Source: an uncultured Collinsella sp. (GTDB taxonomy: Bacteria > Actinomycetota > Coriobacteriia > Coriobacteriales > Coriobacteriaceae). From it: 64,000 nucleotides of DNA. A program made the translations under genes and the position numbers. The stretch is from the NCBI GenBank assembly GCA_958346935.1, contig CATVTM010000001.1, forward strand, positions 51,543-115,542, read 5' to 3'. Below the pieces are notes generated by a model. That model saw nothing but the letters and a program-made list of their open reading frames with translations, ran no database searches and had not been told where the DNA came from. Positions 52,350-62,080 of this stretch are shown piece by piece (position 1 is the stretch's first letter; every line of letters starts with the position of its first letter).

Positions 52350-52600
52350 TCCTTTTTATGGATTCGTTACACAACAAAGCGAACCGTCCTTACGAACGGC
52401 TCGCGACATTTGAGTAATATGGGCGCAGCTTATGCGGGTCGGATACAGATAAACATATAAACAAACTCATCACAGATGAGCACATATCACAAAGCAAATG
52501 ACAGTGTTTATCGTACGTTGAACCACAACAACTGTCAAATAAATGGCCCCAGCACGGCGGCTAAAACGCGGTGAACGGCAGGGCCACAAAACGCATACGC

Positions 52601-53293
52601 CTAAACCGCACATTCCTCACGTTCGGCATCGAGACGTGCCTTAACGGCATCGGCGGCGATGTGATACGAGAAGCCCTTGCCCATCAAAAACCGAACCAGT
52701 TTTTCGAATCCGCGCGTCTCTGGAACACGCCGCTTGGCGAGCAGGGCTGACGCACGCGCCAAATCGTCTTCGACGGCAAAATAATCCTCGGGATAACCGG
52801 GAATGTCATCGAGCACGACATGACGGCGCTTGAGCTCGGTCTCGATTTTACGCTGTCCCCAACCGCGCCGCTTGCGTTCCTCGATAAAGTACGAGCAAAA
52901 GCGGTTCTCGTCTAAAAAGCGATACTCGGTGGCGCGCTCGACGGCGAAATCGATCGCGGACTGGTGAAAGCCGTAGCGAGCCAGCTTGTCACGGACCTCA
53001 CCCGTCGCATGGTCGCGGCGCGATAACATCTCGGTCACCATGGTAAGCGCACATTTACGCTCGATGAGCTGCACCGCATCACGATAGTTATCCCAATCAC
53101 AGGGAAGATCGGGACGGTTTTTGACATACAGCCGCGCGACCCGCACGGGGATCCAAATGGACCGCTCAAAACCGCCCTCAAGCTCACAATCGATATGTGC
53201 GCAAGGCTTTTTGGACGCATACCCACTCGAGAACGAGGAGGCCGCCTTCTTATCGGGAAAGACGACCGTGGCCTCGGTCACCGTATACGACAT
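52601..53293 (-). CDS. recX: Regulatory protein RecX
   Basis: 230 residues. Three-helix repeats of RecX are recognisable from 'ALTMVTEMLSRRDHATGEVRD' through 'IEERKRRGWGQRKIETELK' and 'GFEKLVRFLMGKGFSYHIAAD'. The ~70-residue N-terminus is extra relative to short RecX proteins. It modulates RecA filaments and sits 11 nt after recA. Confidence 0.93.
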   Translation of the reverse strand: MSYTVTEATVVFPDKKAASSFSSGYASKKPCAHIDCELEGGFERSIWIPVRVARLYVKNRPDLPCDWDNYRDAVQLIERKCALTMVTEMLSRRDHATGEVRDKLARYGFHQSAIDFAVERATEYRFLDENRFCSYFIEERKRRGWGQRKIETELKRRHVVLDDIPGYPEDYFAVEDDLARASALLAKRRVPETRGFEKLVRFLMGKGFSYHIAADAVKARLDAEREECAV

Positions 53294-53304
53294 GAGCGTA
53301 ACCG

Positions 53305-54453
53305 CTACTCGTCGTCATCATCGAGCATGGCGGAACCATCGATGGCGTAAAGCTCGTCAAACTCCTCAGGCGCAGGCTGATCGGTCAGCTCGACCTCGGA
53401 CGGAGCATCGTCATCAAACTCAAGCCCGCAGGCAAGGCGGACCTTATGCTCAATCTCGTCGGCGCAATCGGGGTGTTCGCGCAGGAACGCCTTGGCGGCC
53501 TCGCGACCGTTGCCGAGCTTGTCCTCGCCATAGGCAAACCAGGAGCCCATCTTCTTGCAGATACCGCACTCGACAGCCATGTCCAGAATCGAGCCCTCCT
53601 TAGAGATACCCGTACCGTACATGATGTCGAACTCAGCAGAACGGAACGGAGCTGCCACCTTGTTCTTAACGACCTTGGCGCGCACGCGGTTACCGATAAC
53701 CTCGTCCTTAAGCTTAATGCTGTCGATGCGGCGAATGTCGATACGTACCGAAGAGAAGAACTTAAGGGCGCGGCCGCCCGTCGTGGTCTCGGGGTTGCCG
53801 AACATGACACCGATCTTCTCACGCAGCTGGTTAATGAAGATGCACGTCGTGTTGGACTTGGACAGCGAACCGGCGAGCTTGCGGAGCGCCTGGCTCATCA
53901 GGCGAGCCTGAAGACCGACCGTAGTGTCGCCGATCTCTCCCTCGATCTCGGCACGCGGGGTCAGCGCGGCGACGGAGTCGACGACGATGGCATCGATGGC
54001 GCCGGAACGCACGAGCATGTCAACGATCTCGAGCGCCTGCTCACCCGTATCAGGCTGGGAAATCAGTACCTCGTCGATATCCACGCCAATGCGCGCGGCA
54101 TACGTGGGATCGAGCGCGTGCTCGGCATCGATAAATGCCACCACGCCACCCATTGCCTGGGCTTCGGCCAGGATCTCGAGCGAAAGCGTCGTCTTACCGG
54201 AGGACTCAGGACCGTAAATCTCGACGATACGGCCGCGCGGCACACCGCCGATACCCAGAGCGGCATCGAGTGCAAGAGCGCCCGTGGGGATGGCCTCAAC
54301 CTCAAGCTCGGGGCCGCCGTCACCATACCTCATGATGGAGCCTTGACCGAACTTCTTCTCGATCTCGGCCTTGGTGGTGGCGATCATCTCATCGCGCTCT
54401 TTACCCGTCGTGCGAGCATGAACGGTACGTACGGGACCTGAATTCTTGGCCAT
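53305..54453 (-). CDS. recA: Recombinase RecA
   Basis: 382 residues from ATG 54453 (AGGAGGG upstream). Walker [10 protein letters not shown] (81-89), '[16 protein letters not shown]', '[16 protein letters not shown]' and DNA-binding loop 2 near '[16 protein letters not shown]' all present. The acidic C-terminal tail is well developed. SOS-controlled through the box in its promoter spacer. Confidence 0.98.
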   Translation of the reverse strand: MAKNSGPVRTVHARTTGKERDEMIATTKAEIEKKFGQGSIMRYGDGGPELEVEAIPTGALALDAALGIGGVPRGRIVEIYGPESSGKTTLSLEILAEAQAMGGVVAFIDAEHALDPTYAARIGVDIDEVLISQPDTGEQALEIVDMLVRSGAIDAIVVDSVAALTPRAEIEGEIGDTTVGLQARLMSQALRKLAGSLSKSNTTCIFINQLREKIGVMFGNPETTTGGRALKFFSSVRIDIRRIDSIKLKDEVIGNRVRAKVVKNKVAAPFRSAEFDIMYGTGISKEGSILDMAVECGICKKMGSWFAYGEDKLGNGREAAKAFLREHPDCADEIEHKVRLACGLEFDDDAPSEVELTDQPAPEEFDELYAIDGSAMLDDDDE

Positions 54454-54483
54454 GAATAGCCCTCCTCTTAACAACCTGCATCG

Positions 54484-54512
54484 ATAATAAACGAACGGCT
54501 GTTCGTGGTCAA
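54484..54512 (-). promoter_or_regulatory. recA promoter with SOS box in the spacer
   Basis: Reverse strand: TTGACC (54507-54512), exactly 17 nt, TATTAT (54484-54489). The palindrome CGAACGGCTGTTCG (54492-54505) fills the spacer, so LexA binding blocks RNA polymerase directly. Confidence 0.85.
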
Positions 54513-54679
54513 CCGTTCAGGCCAATCATATGCAGGCAGTCTTTCCAAAACCCAACCAAACGCCGACCAAACACTGACCAAATGCTTGACCACAAAGGGC
54601 CGAATAGGAACAAGGAAGGCAAGAATACACCTATAACCAGCGCAAACGCTAAATTCGTCAGGGGTCCCTATCTCCACAA

Positions 54680-54703
54680 TTAAGGGGCCCTAAGGCCCCT
54701 TAA
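54680..54703 (-). terminator. Terminator of the pncC-proximal operon
   Basis: TTAAGGGGCC/GGCCCCTTAA perfect 10-bp stem with a 4-nt loop, 8 nt after the pncC stop on the reverse strand. The T tail is weak (TTAATTG). Confidence 0.6.
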
Positions 54704-54710
54704 AACACGT

Positions 54711-55247
54711 CTATTCCATAGAGTTGAGCACAAGGGCAATGCGTCCCAATGCCTCCGCGACCGCATGGGCACGAACACACGAACGGTCGCCCTCATAGTG
54801 GCAGCGCACAGAGTCCACGACCGGCACTTCCCCATCAGCCGCGCGATACGCCCAGCCAATATAGAAAGTGCCAGCCGGATCGTCCTCAGTGCCGCCGCCG
54901 GGGCCGGCATAACCCGTTGCGCTCACTGCAATATCGCTCTGGTACAGCTCCAGCGAACCCGCCGCCATCTCGCGCGCGGTCTGATGCGACACCGCGGTAT
55001 AGCGGTCGAGCGTCTCCTGATCAACACCCAAAACGCGATGCTTGATCTCATCGCAGTAGGTCACCGCACCGCCACGCAGCACCACCGAGGCGCCCGGGAT
55101 ATCGGCAATCGTCGAGGCGATCATACCTGCTGTCAGCGACTCAGCCGTCGAAACCGTCACGCCCCGAGCGCTCGCGCGCTCGACAATATGACGCGCCAGC
55201 TCCTCGTTATGTGCGGAAATCAGATCAAAAGAGTCCGTCATACCCAC
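54711..55247 (-). CDS. CinA C-terminal domain protein (nicotinamide-nucleotide amidase)
   Basis: 178 residues, comprising only the PncC domain; the MoCF-like N-terminal half of full CinA is missing, which is normal for the stand-alone type. 'STAESLTAGMIASTIADIPG', 'GGAVTYCDEIKHRVLGV' and 'ATGYAGPGGG' are the signature. Deamidates NMN to NaMN. Linked to pgsA and recA in many Gram-positive genomes. Confidence 0.92.
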   Translation of the reverse strand: MGMTDSFDLISAHNEELARHIVERASARGVTVSTAESLTAGMIASTIADIPGASVVLRGGAVTYCDEIKHRVLGVDQETLDRYTAVSHQTAREMAAGSLELYQSDIAVSATGYAGPGGGTEDDPAGTFYIGWAYRAADGEVPVVDSVRCHYEGDRSCVRAHAVAEALGRIALVLNSME

Positions 55248-55253
55248 CAGGAC

Positions 55254-55892
55254 CTAGATCGAAAAGACGATCTTGCGGCAGTTCCAGAAGTATTGGGCGC
55301 CCGAGATAACGGTCAGGACAACGGCAACGGCGTACAGGAAGCGCGACACCGAGTAGATGCCGAGCGTCAGCGCCAGCGGGCCAAGGTGCAAGCCGGCCAT
55401 CGCAAAGACGCACAGGTAACCGCAGATGGAGACCATCGTGGTCGCCGTCTTGTACTTGCCAAGCTTATCGGCGGCAACGACCACGCCGGCGGCACTCGCA
55501 ACCATGCGCAGGGCGCTTACCAACAGCTCGCGGAACAAGATGATGAACACGGACCAAACCGTCACGGTGCCAAAGTCCAAGAACAGCAGCAAGGCCGAGA
55601 ACACGAGCAGCTTGTCGGCGATGGGGTCCAAGAACTTACCGAAATCGGTAATCTCGTTGCGCGAGCGCGCCAGGTAGCCGTCGACCTTATCGGTGCACGA
55701 CAGGATCACATACAGAATGAAGGCAGCGGCGGCGAGCGGGCCGTCGAAGGTGCTCCAATCTGTACCGGCAACACTCGTGTGAGAAAGCGCCGACACGATC
55801 ATGAACACCGGGATAAAGACGATGCGAACGCACGTCACGATGTTGGCGGGCGTCCAAACACTCGTCAGTTCCTTATTGCTCTCGTTTGCCAC
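55254..55892 (-). CDS. pgsA: CDP-diacylglycerol-glycerol-3-phosphate 3-phosphatidyltransferase
   Basis: 212 residues, four or more helices. The motif DKVDGYLAR then FGKFLDPIAD (D-X2-DG-X2-AR-X8-G-X3-D-X3-D) is complete at about 66-91. Makes phosphatidylglycerol phosphate. Six nt before pncC. Confidence 0.93.
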   Translation of the reverse strand: MANESNKELTSVWTPANIVTCVRIVFIPVFMIVSALSHTSVAGTDWSTFDGPLAAAAFILYVILSCTDKVDGYLARSRNEITDFGKFLDPIADKLLVFSALLLFLDFGTVTVWSVFIILFRELLVSALRMVASAAGVVVAADKLGKYKTATTMVSICGYLCVFAMAGLHLGPLALTLGIYSVSRFLYAVAVVLTVISGAQYFWNCRKIVFSI

Positions 55893-55901
55893 GATGCTCT
55901 C

Positions 55902-57251
55902 CTACTCCACAACATGGCCGATAAGCTCATAGCAGAAGCTATCGGTAAACTCGACCGTCAGAATATCGCCCACGGACGCCTCGCTGGCGTCCAAGTGCAC
56001 CGCGCCATCGGAATCGGGCGCCTGGAACCAAGCATGGCCGATCAGCTCGGCGCCGTCCTCGGTCTCCTCGATGCCGTCGACAATCACCTGGGCGCGCTCG
56101 CCCACATGTGCGGCGGTGGCGGCAAAACCGAGCGACTCGGCCAGGTCCATGGCCTCCTGGGCGCGCTCGAGCTTGACCTCCTCATCGACCTGACCTTCCA
56201 TCTTAGCGGCCAGGCTGCCCTCCTCCTGCGAGTAGGCAAAGACACTCGTGTAGTCAAAGCAGACGGTGTCCATAAAGTCGATAAGGTCGCGGAACTCGTC
56301 GTCGGTCTCGGTCGGGAAGCCGACCATGGCCGTGGAACGGATCACGATGCCGGGGATACGCTCACGCAGATCGCGAAACAGGTCCTCGAGCTCCTGGCGC
56401 GAACCGGAGCGACGCATGGCCTTAAGGATGCGTGCGTCGCAGTGCTGCACGGGGATATCGATATAGGGTAGCACCTCGGGGGTATCGCGAATCGTCTCGA
56501 TAAGCTCGTCGGTCATGCCCTCGGGCTGCAGGTAGAGAACACGGACCCAGACGTTCTGCGGGCGCACGGCCTCGGCGACGGCATGCAGCAGCTGCGCCAG
56601 ATTGCGCGGCGAGCCATCGGTGGCGTCTTCGTCGGCAAAGTCGGTGCCCCAAATACCCGTGTCCTGGCCGATCAGCACGATCTCGCGCACACCGCCGGCA
56701 ACCAGGTCGCGTACCTCGGAGATAATGCTCTCGGCATTGCGCGAATGATAGCGACCGCGAATATAGGGGATCATGCAGAAGCTGCAGAAGCGGTTGCAGC
56801 CATCGGAAATCTTGACGTAAGCAACAGCGCCCTCGACAGTGCGCTTGACTTGCGGAATATAGGCAGCGATCTCACGCTCGACACCCAGCACGCCATCGAT
56901 GACCGCCACGATGCCGTCCTCCTCGTCGGCCTTCACAAAGGCAGCGACCTCGGGCAGCTCGTCAGGCAGGTCGTCGCCATAGCGCGACGGCACACAGCCG
57001 CACATGACGATGGGACAAGAACGAACGCCGTCCTGAACCTCGTTGGCGAGCTCGAGCGTGGTCTCGATGCTCTCGGACGTTGCGGAGGCGAGGAACGAGC
57101 ATGTATTGACGATGGCGATATCGGCATCCTGTGGGTCGAATGCCTCCTCGTAGCCCGCGGCGGTCAAAAGAGAACGCATGCGGTCGGTGTCAACCTCGTT
57201 CTTAGCGCACCCGAGGGTGATGTAGAGCACGGAGCCCAACGGTGTATCCAT
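55902..57251 (-). CDS. rimO: Ribosomal protein S12 methylthiotransferase RimO
   Basis: 449 residues. 'LYITLGCAKNEVDTDRM' opening (RimO rather than MiaB by the CAKN motif), radical-SAM cluster CNRFCSFCMIPY, C-terminal TRAM ('IVDGIEETEDGAELIGHAWF'). Methylthiolates Asp of ribosomal protein S12. Paralogue of the miaB gene in this window. Confidence 0.95.
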   Translation of the reverse strand: MDTPLGSVLYITLGCAKNEVDTDRMRSLLTAAGYEEAFDPQDADIAIVNTCSFLASATSESIETTLELANEVQDGVRSCPIVMCGCVPSRYGDDLPDELPEVAAFVKADEEDGIVAVIDGVLGVEREIAAYIPQVKRTVEGAVAYVKISDGCNRFCSFCMIPYIRGRYHSRNAESIISEVRDLVAGGVREIVLIGQDTGIWGTDFADEDATDGSPRNLAQLLHAVAEAVRPQNVWVRVLYLQPEGMTDELIETIRDTPEVLPYIDIPVQHCDARILKAMRRSGSRQELEDLFRDLRERIPGIVIRSTAMVGFPTETDDEFRDLIDFMDTVCFDYTSVFAYSQEEGSLAAKMEGQVDEEVKLERAQEAMDLAESLGFAATAAHVGERAQVIVDGIEETEDGAELIGHAWFQAPDSDGAVHLDASEASVGDILTVEFTDSFCYELIGHVVE

Positions 57252-57278
57252 GTTGGAGAGCAGTCCTTTCGAATGATA

Positions 57279-57776
57279 TTAGCGGTAGTTGGTGAACTGC
57301 AGCGGCTGACCGTAGTCCTGGTCGCGCAGGAACTGGATCACGGTCTGCAGCGCATCCTTCGAAGCGGAGGAAACGCGCAGTTTGTCGGCCTCGATCGTCA
57401 CCTTGACCTTGAGCTTTTGATCCTTGATGTCCTTGTTGATCTTCTTGGCGGTCGCCTGGTCGATGCCTTCGACGATATGCCCGAGCACACGCACGGTGCC
57501 GCCCGAAGCCGCCTGCGGGGCGTCCCAGGAGACGGCCTTGAGGTCAATGCCGCGTTTGATGAGCTTGGAGCTCAGCACGTCGATGACCTGCTTGGAGACA
57601 AAGTCGGCCGGCGCGTTGATCGTAAAGAGCTTATCGCCCTTCGAAAGCTCGATGGCGGCGCCGGAGTCCTTTAGGTCGTAGCGCTGGGAAATCTCGCGCG
57701 TGGTCTGCTGGAAGGCGTTGTCGACCTCCTGCATGTTGACCTCGGACACAACGTCGAAGCTGGAATCTTTAGCCAT
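57279..57776 (-). CDS. YajQ family nucleotide-binding protein
   Basis: 165 residues, full length for the family. 'SFDVVSEVNMQEVDNAF' and 'RYDLKDSGAAIEL' near the start, 'LRDQDYGQPLQFTNYR' at the end. Members bind c-di-GMP in Xanthomonas; no c-di-GMP genes are seen in the window, so the ligand here is open. Confidence 0.93.
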   Translation of the reverse strand: MAKDSSFDVVSEVNMQEVDNAFQQTTREISQRYDLKDSGAAIELSKGDKLFTINAPADFVSKQVIDVLSSKLIKRGIDLKAVSWDAPQAASGGTVRVLGHIVEGIDQATAKKINKDIKDQKLKVKVTIEADKLRVSSASKDALQTVIQFLRDQDYGQPLQFTNYR

Positions 57777-57802
57777 GGTTCATCCTTTCGCTTACGAGCG
57801 GC

Positions 57803-59305
57803 TTAGTAGCTGTCGTACGAATAGTCGTCTGAATTGGTCGTGGTCTGCCCGTCGGTGGCGGTATCGGTTCCGTCAGTGGACTGGGCGTCGGTGCCATCTG
57901 TGCTGTTGGCGGCATCGGTACCGTCCGTGTTCTCGCCGTCCTCGGAGTCGGTCGTCTCCTTCTTGGGAACGGTAATCGTCACGCGCGCCACGCCCGAAGT
58001 CTTGGTGTCGTAGCGGACCTTTTCGCCGTTCTTGGTAACGGTGACGTCGGAAGGCTTGGACGTGGTGATCTCGATCGAGGACTCGGGTGTGTACTCCTGC
58101 TCAAAGGGACCGGTCGCCTGGGCGCCATAGACCGATTTACCATCGACCTTGACCTCAATCCAAGCGGTCTTGCCCTTGGCAACAGAGACCTTGACCTTTG
58201 TGACCTCGTTTTCTTCCTTCTTGGCCGTCGTCTTGGTGGCATCCGAATCGGACGACTCATCCGTCGCCTCATCAGTGTCTTCATCTTCATCGACGGATTC
58301 GGTCTTCTTGGAAGATTTCTTGGTCGTGGTTTTGGTGGCAGCGGGTGTCACGGGCGTCGTATCGGGCGCCGAGGAACTGCAGCCGCGCAGAAGCACCACG
58401 ATAAGCACGATCAACAGCAGCGCCACGGCACCGATCCCGGCGTAAACGATACGAGGATCGAGGCCGTTGTTCTGAGGGGTACGTCCACCGCCGCGTCCAC
58501 GATTGGAACCACCACGACCGTTACCCTGAGGCATACGAACACGGTTATTGTCGGGACGGCCACGATAGCCACCTTGGCGCTGCATAGTGCGCTGGCCCGA
58601 ACGGGGCGCGAGTTCGCCGCGACCCTGATAGTTGCGCTGACCCGAACGCGGAGCTGAGGAGCGCTGACTATAAGGCTGCGATTGAGAACGAAGGCGCGGC
58701 GTTACCTGCGTGGTATCGGCATCTGCATACCCGCCGCGCGGGCCGCCGGCAGATACGCCACGGTACCCGCGTCCGGAATATCCGCCATCGCCGTAGCCGG
58801 CTCGAGGATCCCGAGCGACACCGCGGGCAGCGGGAAGCGCGCGCTCCTCGGGCGCCGGCGTACTGCGAAATCGATCACGCTGCGAGCGGATCTCCTCGCT
58901 CGAGCCCGTCTCGGTAACATAGCCGGCCTGCTGAGGGCGCTGGCCATAACGCGTCGAGCGTCCGCCCTGAACCATCAGGAAGCGGCCGTTATCGACCGAG
59001 GAACGCGAATTGACGTAGCCGGCGGCGTCTTGAAAACGACCGCCCTGCTGCGACGTCTCGCGTTCGTATGCCATCAGGTCGTCAAAATAGGCGTTGACGA
59101 CCTCGCGCGGATTGAGGCCCAAAAAGCGTGCATAGCTCGAAATCATGCCCTGCGCATAGCCACGCGGGGGCATCGATGCAAAATTGCCATTCTCGAAAAA
59201 CTCGATGATCTGCGGCCTGATTTTGATGGTGTTGGCGACTTGCTGAATGGAAAGGCCCATTCGGCGACGCTGCTCGAGCAGCATGTCACCAAAGCGTGCA
59301 GCCAT
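57803..59305 (-). CDS. RodZ-like cell-shape protein with Arg/Gly-rich linker
   Basis: 500 residues. N-terminal Cro/C1-type HTH (HTH_25, about 1-75, 'EQRRRMGLSIQQVANTI'), a long cytoplasmic linker that becomes strongly Arg/Gly/Gln/Ser-rich at ~160-280, one membrane helix at ~287-307, an extracytoplasmic Ser/Thr/Asp linker, a DUF4115 domain (about 375-450, 'KVSVAKGKTAWIEVKVDG') and a low-complexity Thr/Asp tail. Bacterial RodZ links MreB to the wall machinery. The linker contains two APRSGQR repeats. Start overlaps the ftsK stop by 1 nt. Confidence 0.85.
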   Translation of the reverse strand: MAARFGDMLLEQRRRMGLSIQQVANTIKIRPQIIEFFENGNFASMPPRGYAQGMISSYARFLGLNPREVVNAYFDDLMAYERETSQQGGRFQDAAGYVNSRSSVDNGRFLMVQGGRSTRYGQRPQQAGYVTETGSSEEIRSQRDRFRSTPAPEERALPAARGVARDPRAGYGDGGYSGRGYRGVSAGGPRGGYADADTTQVTPRLRSQSQPYSQRSSAPRSGQRNYQGRGELAPRSGQRTMQRQGGYRGRPDNNRVRMPQGNGRGGSNRGRGGGRTPQNNGLDPRIVYAGIGAVALLLIVLIVVLLRGCSSSAPDTTPVTPAATKTTTKKSSKKTESVDEDEDTDEATDESSDSDATKTTAKKEENEVTKVKVSVAKGKTAWIEVKVDGKSVYGAQATGPFEQEYTPESSIEITTSKPSDVTVTKNGEKVRYDTKTSGVARVTITVPKKETTDSEDGENTDGTDAANSTDGTDAQSTDGTDTATDGQTTTNSDDYSYDSY

Positions 59306-62079
59306 CAGAATCCTCCAAACTCACGATCTTCACGTGCCATCTCGGCGTCGACAGACTCCAGCGCGGCAAGGCCTTCCTCGTCCAGCAGGACCTCGCGCGG
59401 CTTGGATCCGTCGGGCGGACCGACGACACCCTTTTCTTCCAGCATGTCCATAATACGCCCGGCGCGCGCATAACCAACCTTCAGGCGGCGTTGCAGGCCA
59501 GATGTGGAGCCCAGCTGCGATTCCACCACAATATGGGCAGCTTCCCAAATGAGCGGATCGTCGTCCTGCGGCTCGGCGACACCGGTGCGGACGATACCAC
59601 CGCCGCCCGCCATGGACATGGAGGCAGGCGCCACAGCCGATAGGATCTCCTCGTGGTAATCGGGCTCGCTTTGCGACTTGACGAACTCGACGATCTCGTT
59701 GATCTCGTCATCCGAGACAAAGCAGCCCTGAATACGACGGGGCTTGCCCCAGTCGACCTTGGAGAACAGCATGTCGCCCAGGCCGGTGAGCTTTTCGGCG
59801 CCCATCTGGTCGATGATGACGCGGGAGTCGATACCTGTTGCGACGTTAAAGGCGATGCGGTTGGTGATATTGGCCTTGATGAGGCCCGTCACCACGTTGG
59901 AGCTCGGACGCTGCGTAGCCACGATGAGGTGGATGCCGGCGGCACGGCCCAGCTGTGCGATACGTACGATCGATGCCTCGACATCCTTGCCGGCAACCAT
60001 CATCAGGTCCGAAAGCTCGTCGATGATGATGACCAGATAGGGCATCTTTTGCGGCGGGTTGTCGTAATGCTCAAACTCGCCGGCAGCCTGCTTTTCGTTG
60101 TAGGTCGAGATCTTACGCACGTTCAGGCGCTCGAAGACCTTCAGGCGGCGCTCCATTTCGGACACGGCCCACTGCAGGGCGCTCGCGGCCTGCTTGGGCT
60201 CGGTCACCACCGGCACGTAGAGGTGCGGCAGGCCATTGTAGCCCGCGAGCTCGACGCGCTTGGGGTCGACCATAATCAAGCGAACGTCCTCGGGAAGGGC
60301 GCGCATGAGCAGAGTCGTGATGATGGAGTTAATCATGACCGACTTACCGGAACCGGTGGTACCGGCGATCAGCAGGTGGGGCATCTTGGCGAGGTCGGCG
60401 ACGACCGGCGTGCCCTCGGCATCGCGGCCGATGGCAAGCTCGAGCGGGCCACCCTTCACATAGGGCAGCACGTCGCCCAGGTTGACGTTTTGACGCTTAC
60501 GGTTGGGGATCTCGATACCCACAAGCGAGGTGCCGGGAATCGGCGCAAAGATACGCACCGACTGAGCAGCAAGAGATAGCGCGATGTCGTCCTCGAGGCT
60601 CGAGATCTTGCTCACGCGCTCGCCCTCGCCGGGCTGCAGCTTAAACGTCGTCACCGTGGGGCCGGCAATCCAGCCGACGACGCGGGCGCTGCGGCCAAAC
60701 TCAAGCAGCGTGGACTGCAGCGACTCGGCAGTCTGCTCCAGCTCCTTGTCAGAAGACGCGGCAGAGGCAGACTGCGGGTTGGCATGAAGAATCTCGAGCG
60801 GCGGAAGCTTGAGGCCGTCCTCTTCTTCGCCTTCGTTGTCCTCAGAGACGTTGCCCGCTCCCCCATCACCGGCCGCAGTCGCTTCGGTAGCACCCGCAGC
60901 AGAAGCACCGGCAACCTTTGGGTGTTTGAGGAAATCGGGGATCTGAGGAGCGGCAGAAACAGGATTCACGGCAAAGGGCGGCTCGGACTCGTCAATCTTG
61001 GCCGGATCGTCTTCCATCGAAAGCTGACCGGTCACCTGACCGCGCTTGGCATGGCGGCGCGGCAGCAAGGTCGTCTTGGCGGTCTCAATCGGGGCCTCAT
61101 CGTCATCGCCCTCGGTAAGCTCAATCTCGCTCTCGGACCACGACGGATCGGGTTCACTTGTGTTGAGTTTGGGCGCAGCCTTGCCCTTCTTGGCGTGGCG
61201 ACGCGGCAGCAGCGTCGTCTTAGCGCGCTCGGCCTCCACGGCATCGGACACGTCGACAAACGGATTCTCGTCCTCGTCGTCATCGTCCAAAACCGAGTCG
61301 ACATCGTTGCCCATGACCGTGGTCACGGCGGCGTCGGAGCCCTTCTGACGAAGAATGCTCAGGCGCGGACGGGCGATACCGGGCACCGACAGGGCCTCGT
61401 CGTCACCCCACGGGCTCTCGTTAACGTCGGCACGTCGGCGCTCAGCAAAATCTGCCGCACGGTCGCGGGCAGAGCGCAAAACGCCGCCAACTGAAAAGCC
61501 GATAATGACAAAGCCCACGACGGCCAGGCCCAACAGGACCACCATCGCGATAGGCTTACCCAGGGCATTCTGTAGCGCGCTCGCAATAAACGCACCAATG
61601 TAGCCGCCCGAAGCGGACAAGTTTTGCGGCGTGAACATAAGGTCACACGAGTCGCTCGTACCCGGCACCATCAACGACAGGATGGAGACGACGGCGACAA
61701 ACACCACGGCGCCACCCGCAACAGAGCGAATGTTGAGCGGCGAGTCCTCGCCCAAAAAGAGCGTGGCAGCGAACAGCAAAATGACGATCGGCAAAACGTA
61801 GGCGCCCAGACCAAAGCCCAGGTGGTAGAAACCGGCAACCGCAGCTGTAACGGGTGCGGTTGCCGGCGAAATCACGGCAATAAAGGACGCAATCGCCAAA
61901 ACGGCGATGACCACGCCGGCGATATCACGGTTGGCCGAAGGCTCGACCAGGGGCTCAAAATCGTCGAACTCGGCCTCGTGGCCCTTATTGGCACGAAGAT
62001 GGGAACCGGCACCCTTAGCAGATGCCGGTTGGTTGTTGGCTTTATTGCCTTTGGCGTTTTGTGCAGATCCGCGCGCCAA
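59305..62079 (-). CDS. ftsK: DNA translocase FtsK/SpoIIIE
   Basis: 924 residues from TTG 62079, which lies 1 nt beyond the rnj stop with GGAGG 7 nt upstream. Four N-terminal helices (about 54-74, 91-109, 119-138, 176-200), a long acidic linker, the motor with Walker A AGTTGSGKS (572-580) and a C-terminal winged-helix gamma domain ('YARAGRIMDMLEEKGVVG') that reads KOPS-like sites. The linker carries a duplicated AKTTLLPRRHAK(K/R)G segment at 286-299 and 334-347. Pumps DNA through the division septum. Confidence 0.96.
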   Translation of the reverse strand: MARGSAQNAKGNKANNQPASAKGAGSHLRANKGHEAEFDDFEPLVEPSANRDIAGVVIAVLAIASFIAVISPATAPVTAAVAGFYHLGFGLGAYVLPIVILLFAATLFLGEDSPLNIRSVAGGAVVFVAVVSILSLMVPGTSDSCDLMFTPQNLSASGGYIGAFIASALQNALGKPIAMVVLLGLAVVGFVIIGFSVGGVLRSARDRAADFAERRRADVNESPWGDDEALSVPGIARPRLSILRQKGSDAAVTTVMGNDVDSVLDDDDEDENPFVDVSDAVEAERAKTTLLPRRHAKKGKAAPKLNTSEPDPSWSESEIELTEGDDDEAPIETAKTTLLPRRHAKRGQVTGQLSMEDDPAKIDESEPPFAVNPVSAAPQIPDFLKHPKVAGASAAGATEATAAGDGGAGNVSEDNEGEEEDGLKLPPLEILHANPQSASAASSDKELEQTAESLQSTLLEFGRSARVVGWIAGPTVTTFKLQPGEGERVSKISSLEDDIALSLAAQSVRIFAPIPGTSLVGIEIPNRKRQNVNLGDVLPYVKGGPLELAIGRDAEGTPVVADLAKMPHLLIAGTTGSGKSVMINSIITTLLMRALPEDVRLIMVDPKRVELAGYNGLPHLYVPVVTEPKQAASALQWAVSEMERRLKVFERLNVRKISTYNEKQAAGEFEHYDNPPQKMPYLVIIIDELSDLMMVAGKDVEASIVRIAQLGRAAGIHLIVATQRPSSNVVTGLIKANITNRIAFNVATGIDSRVIIDQMGAEKLTGLGDMLFSKVDWGKPRRIQGCFVSDDEINEIVEFVKSQSEPDYHEEILSAVAPASMSMAGGGGIVRTGVAEPQDDDPLIWEAAHIVVESQLGSTSGLQRRLKVGYARAGRIMDMLEEKGVVGPPDGSKPREVLLDEEGLAALESVDAEMAREDREFGGF

Positions 62080-62080
62080 A

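Noticed and set aside
50652..52460. A 602-codon + strand open frame
   Set aside because: Antisense to rny and the ATPase gene; repetitive Leu/Gly/Asp composition typical of shadow frames.
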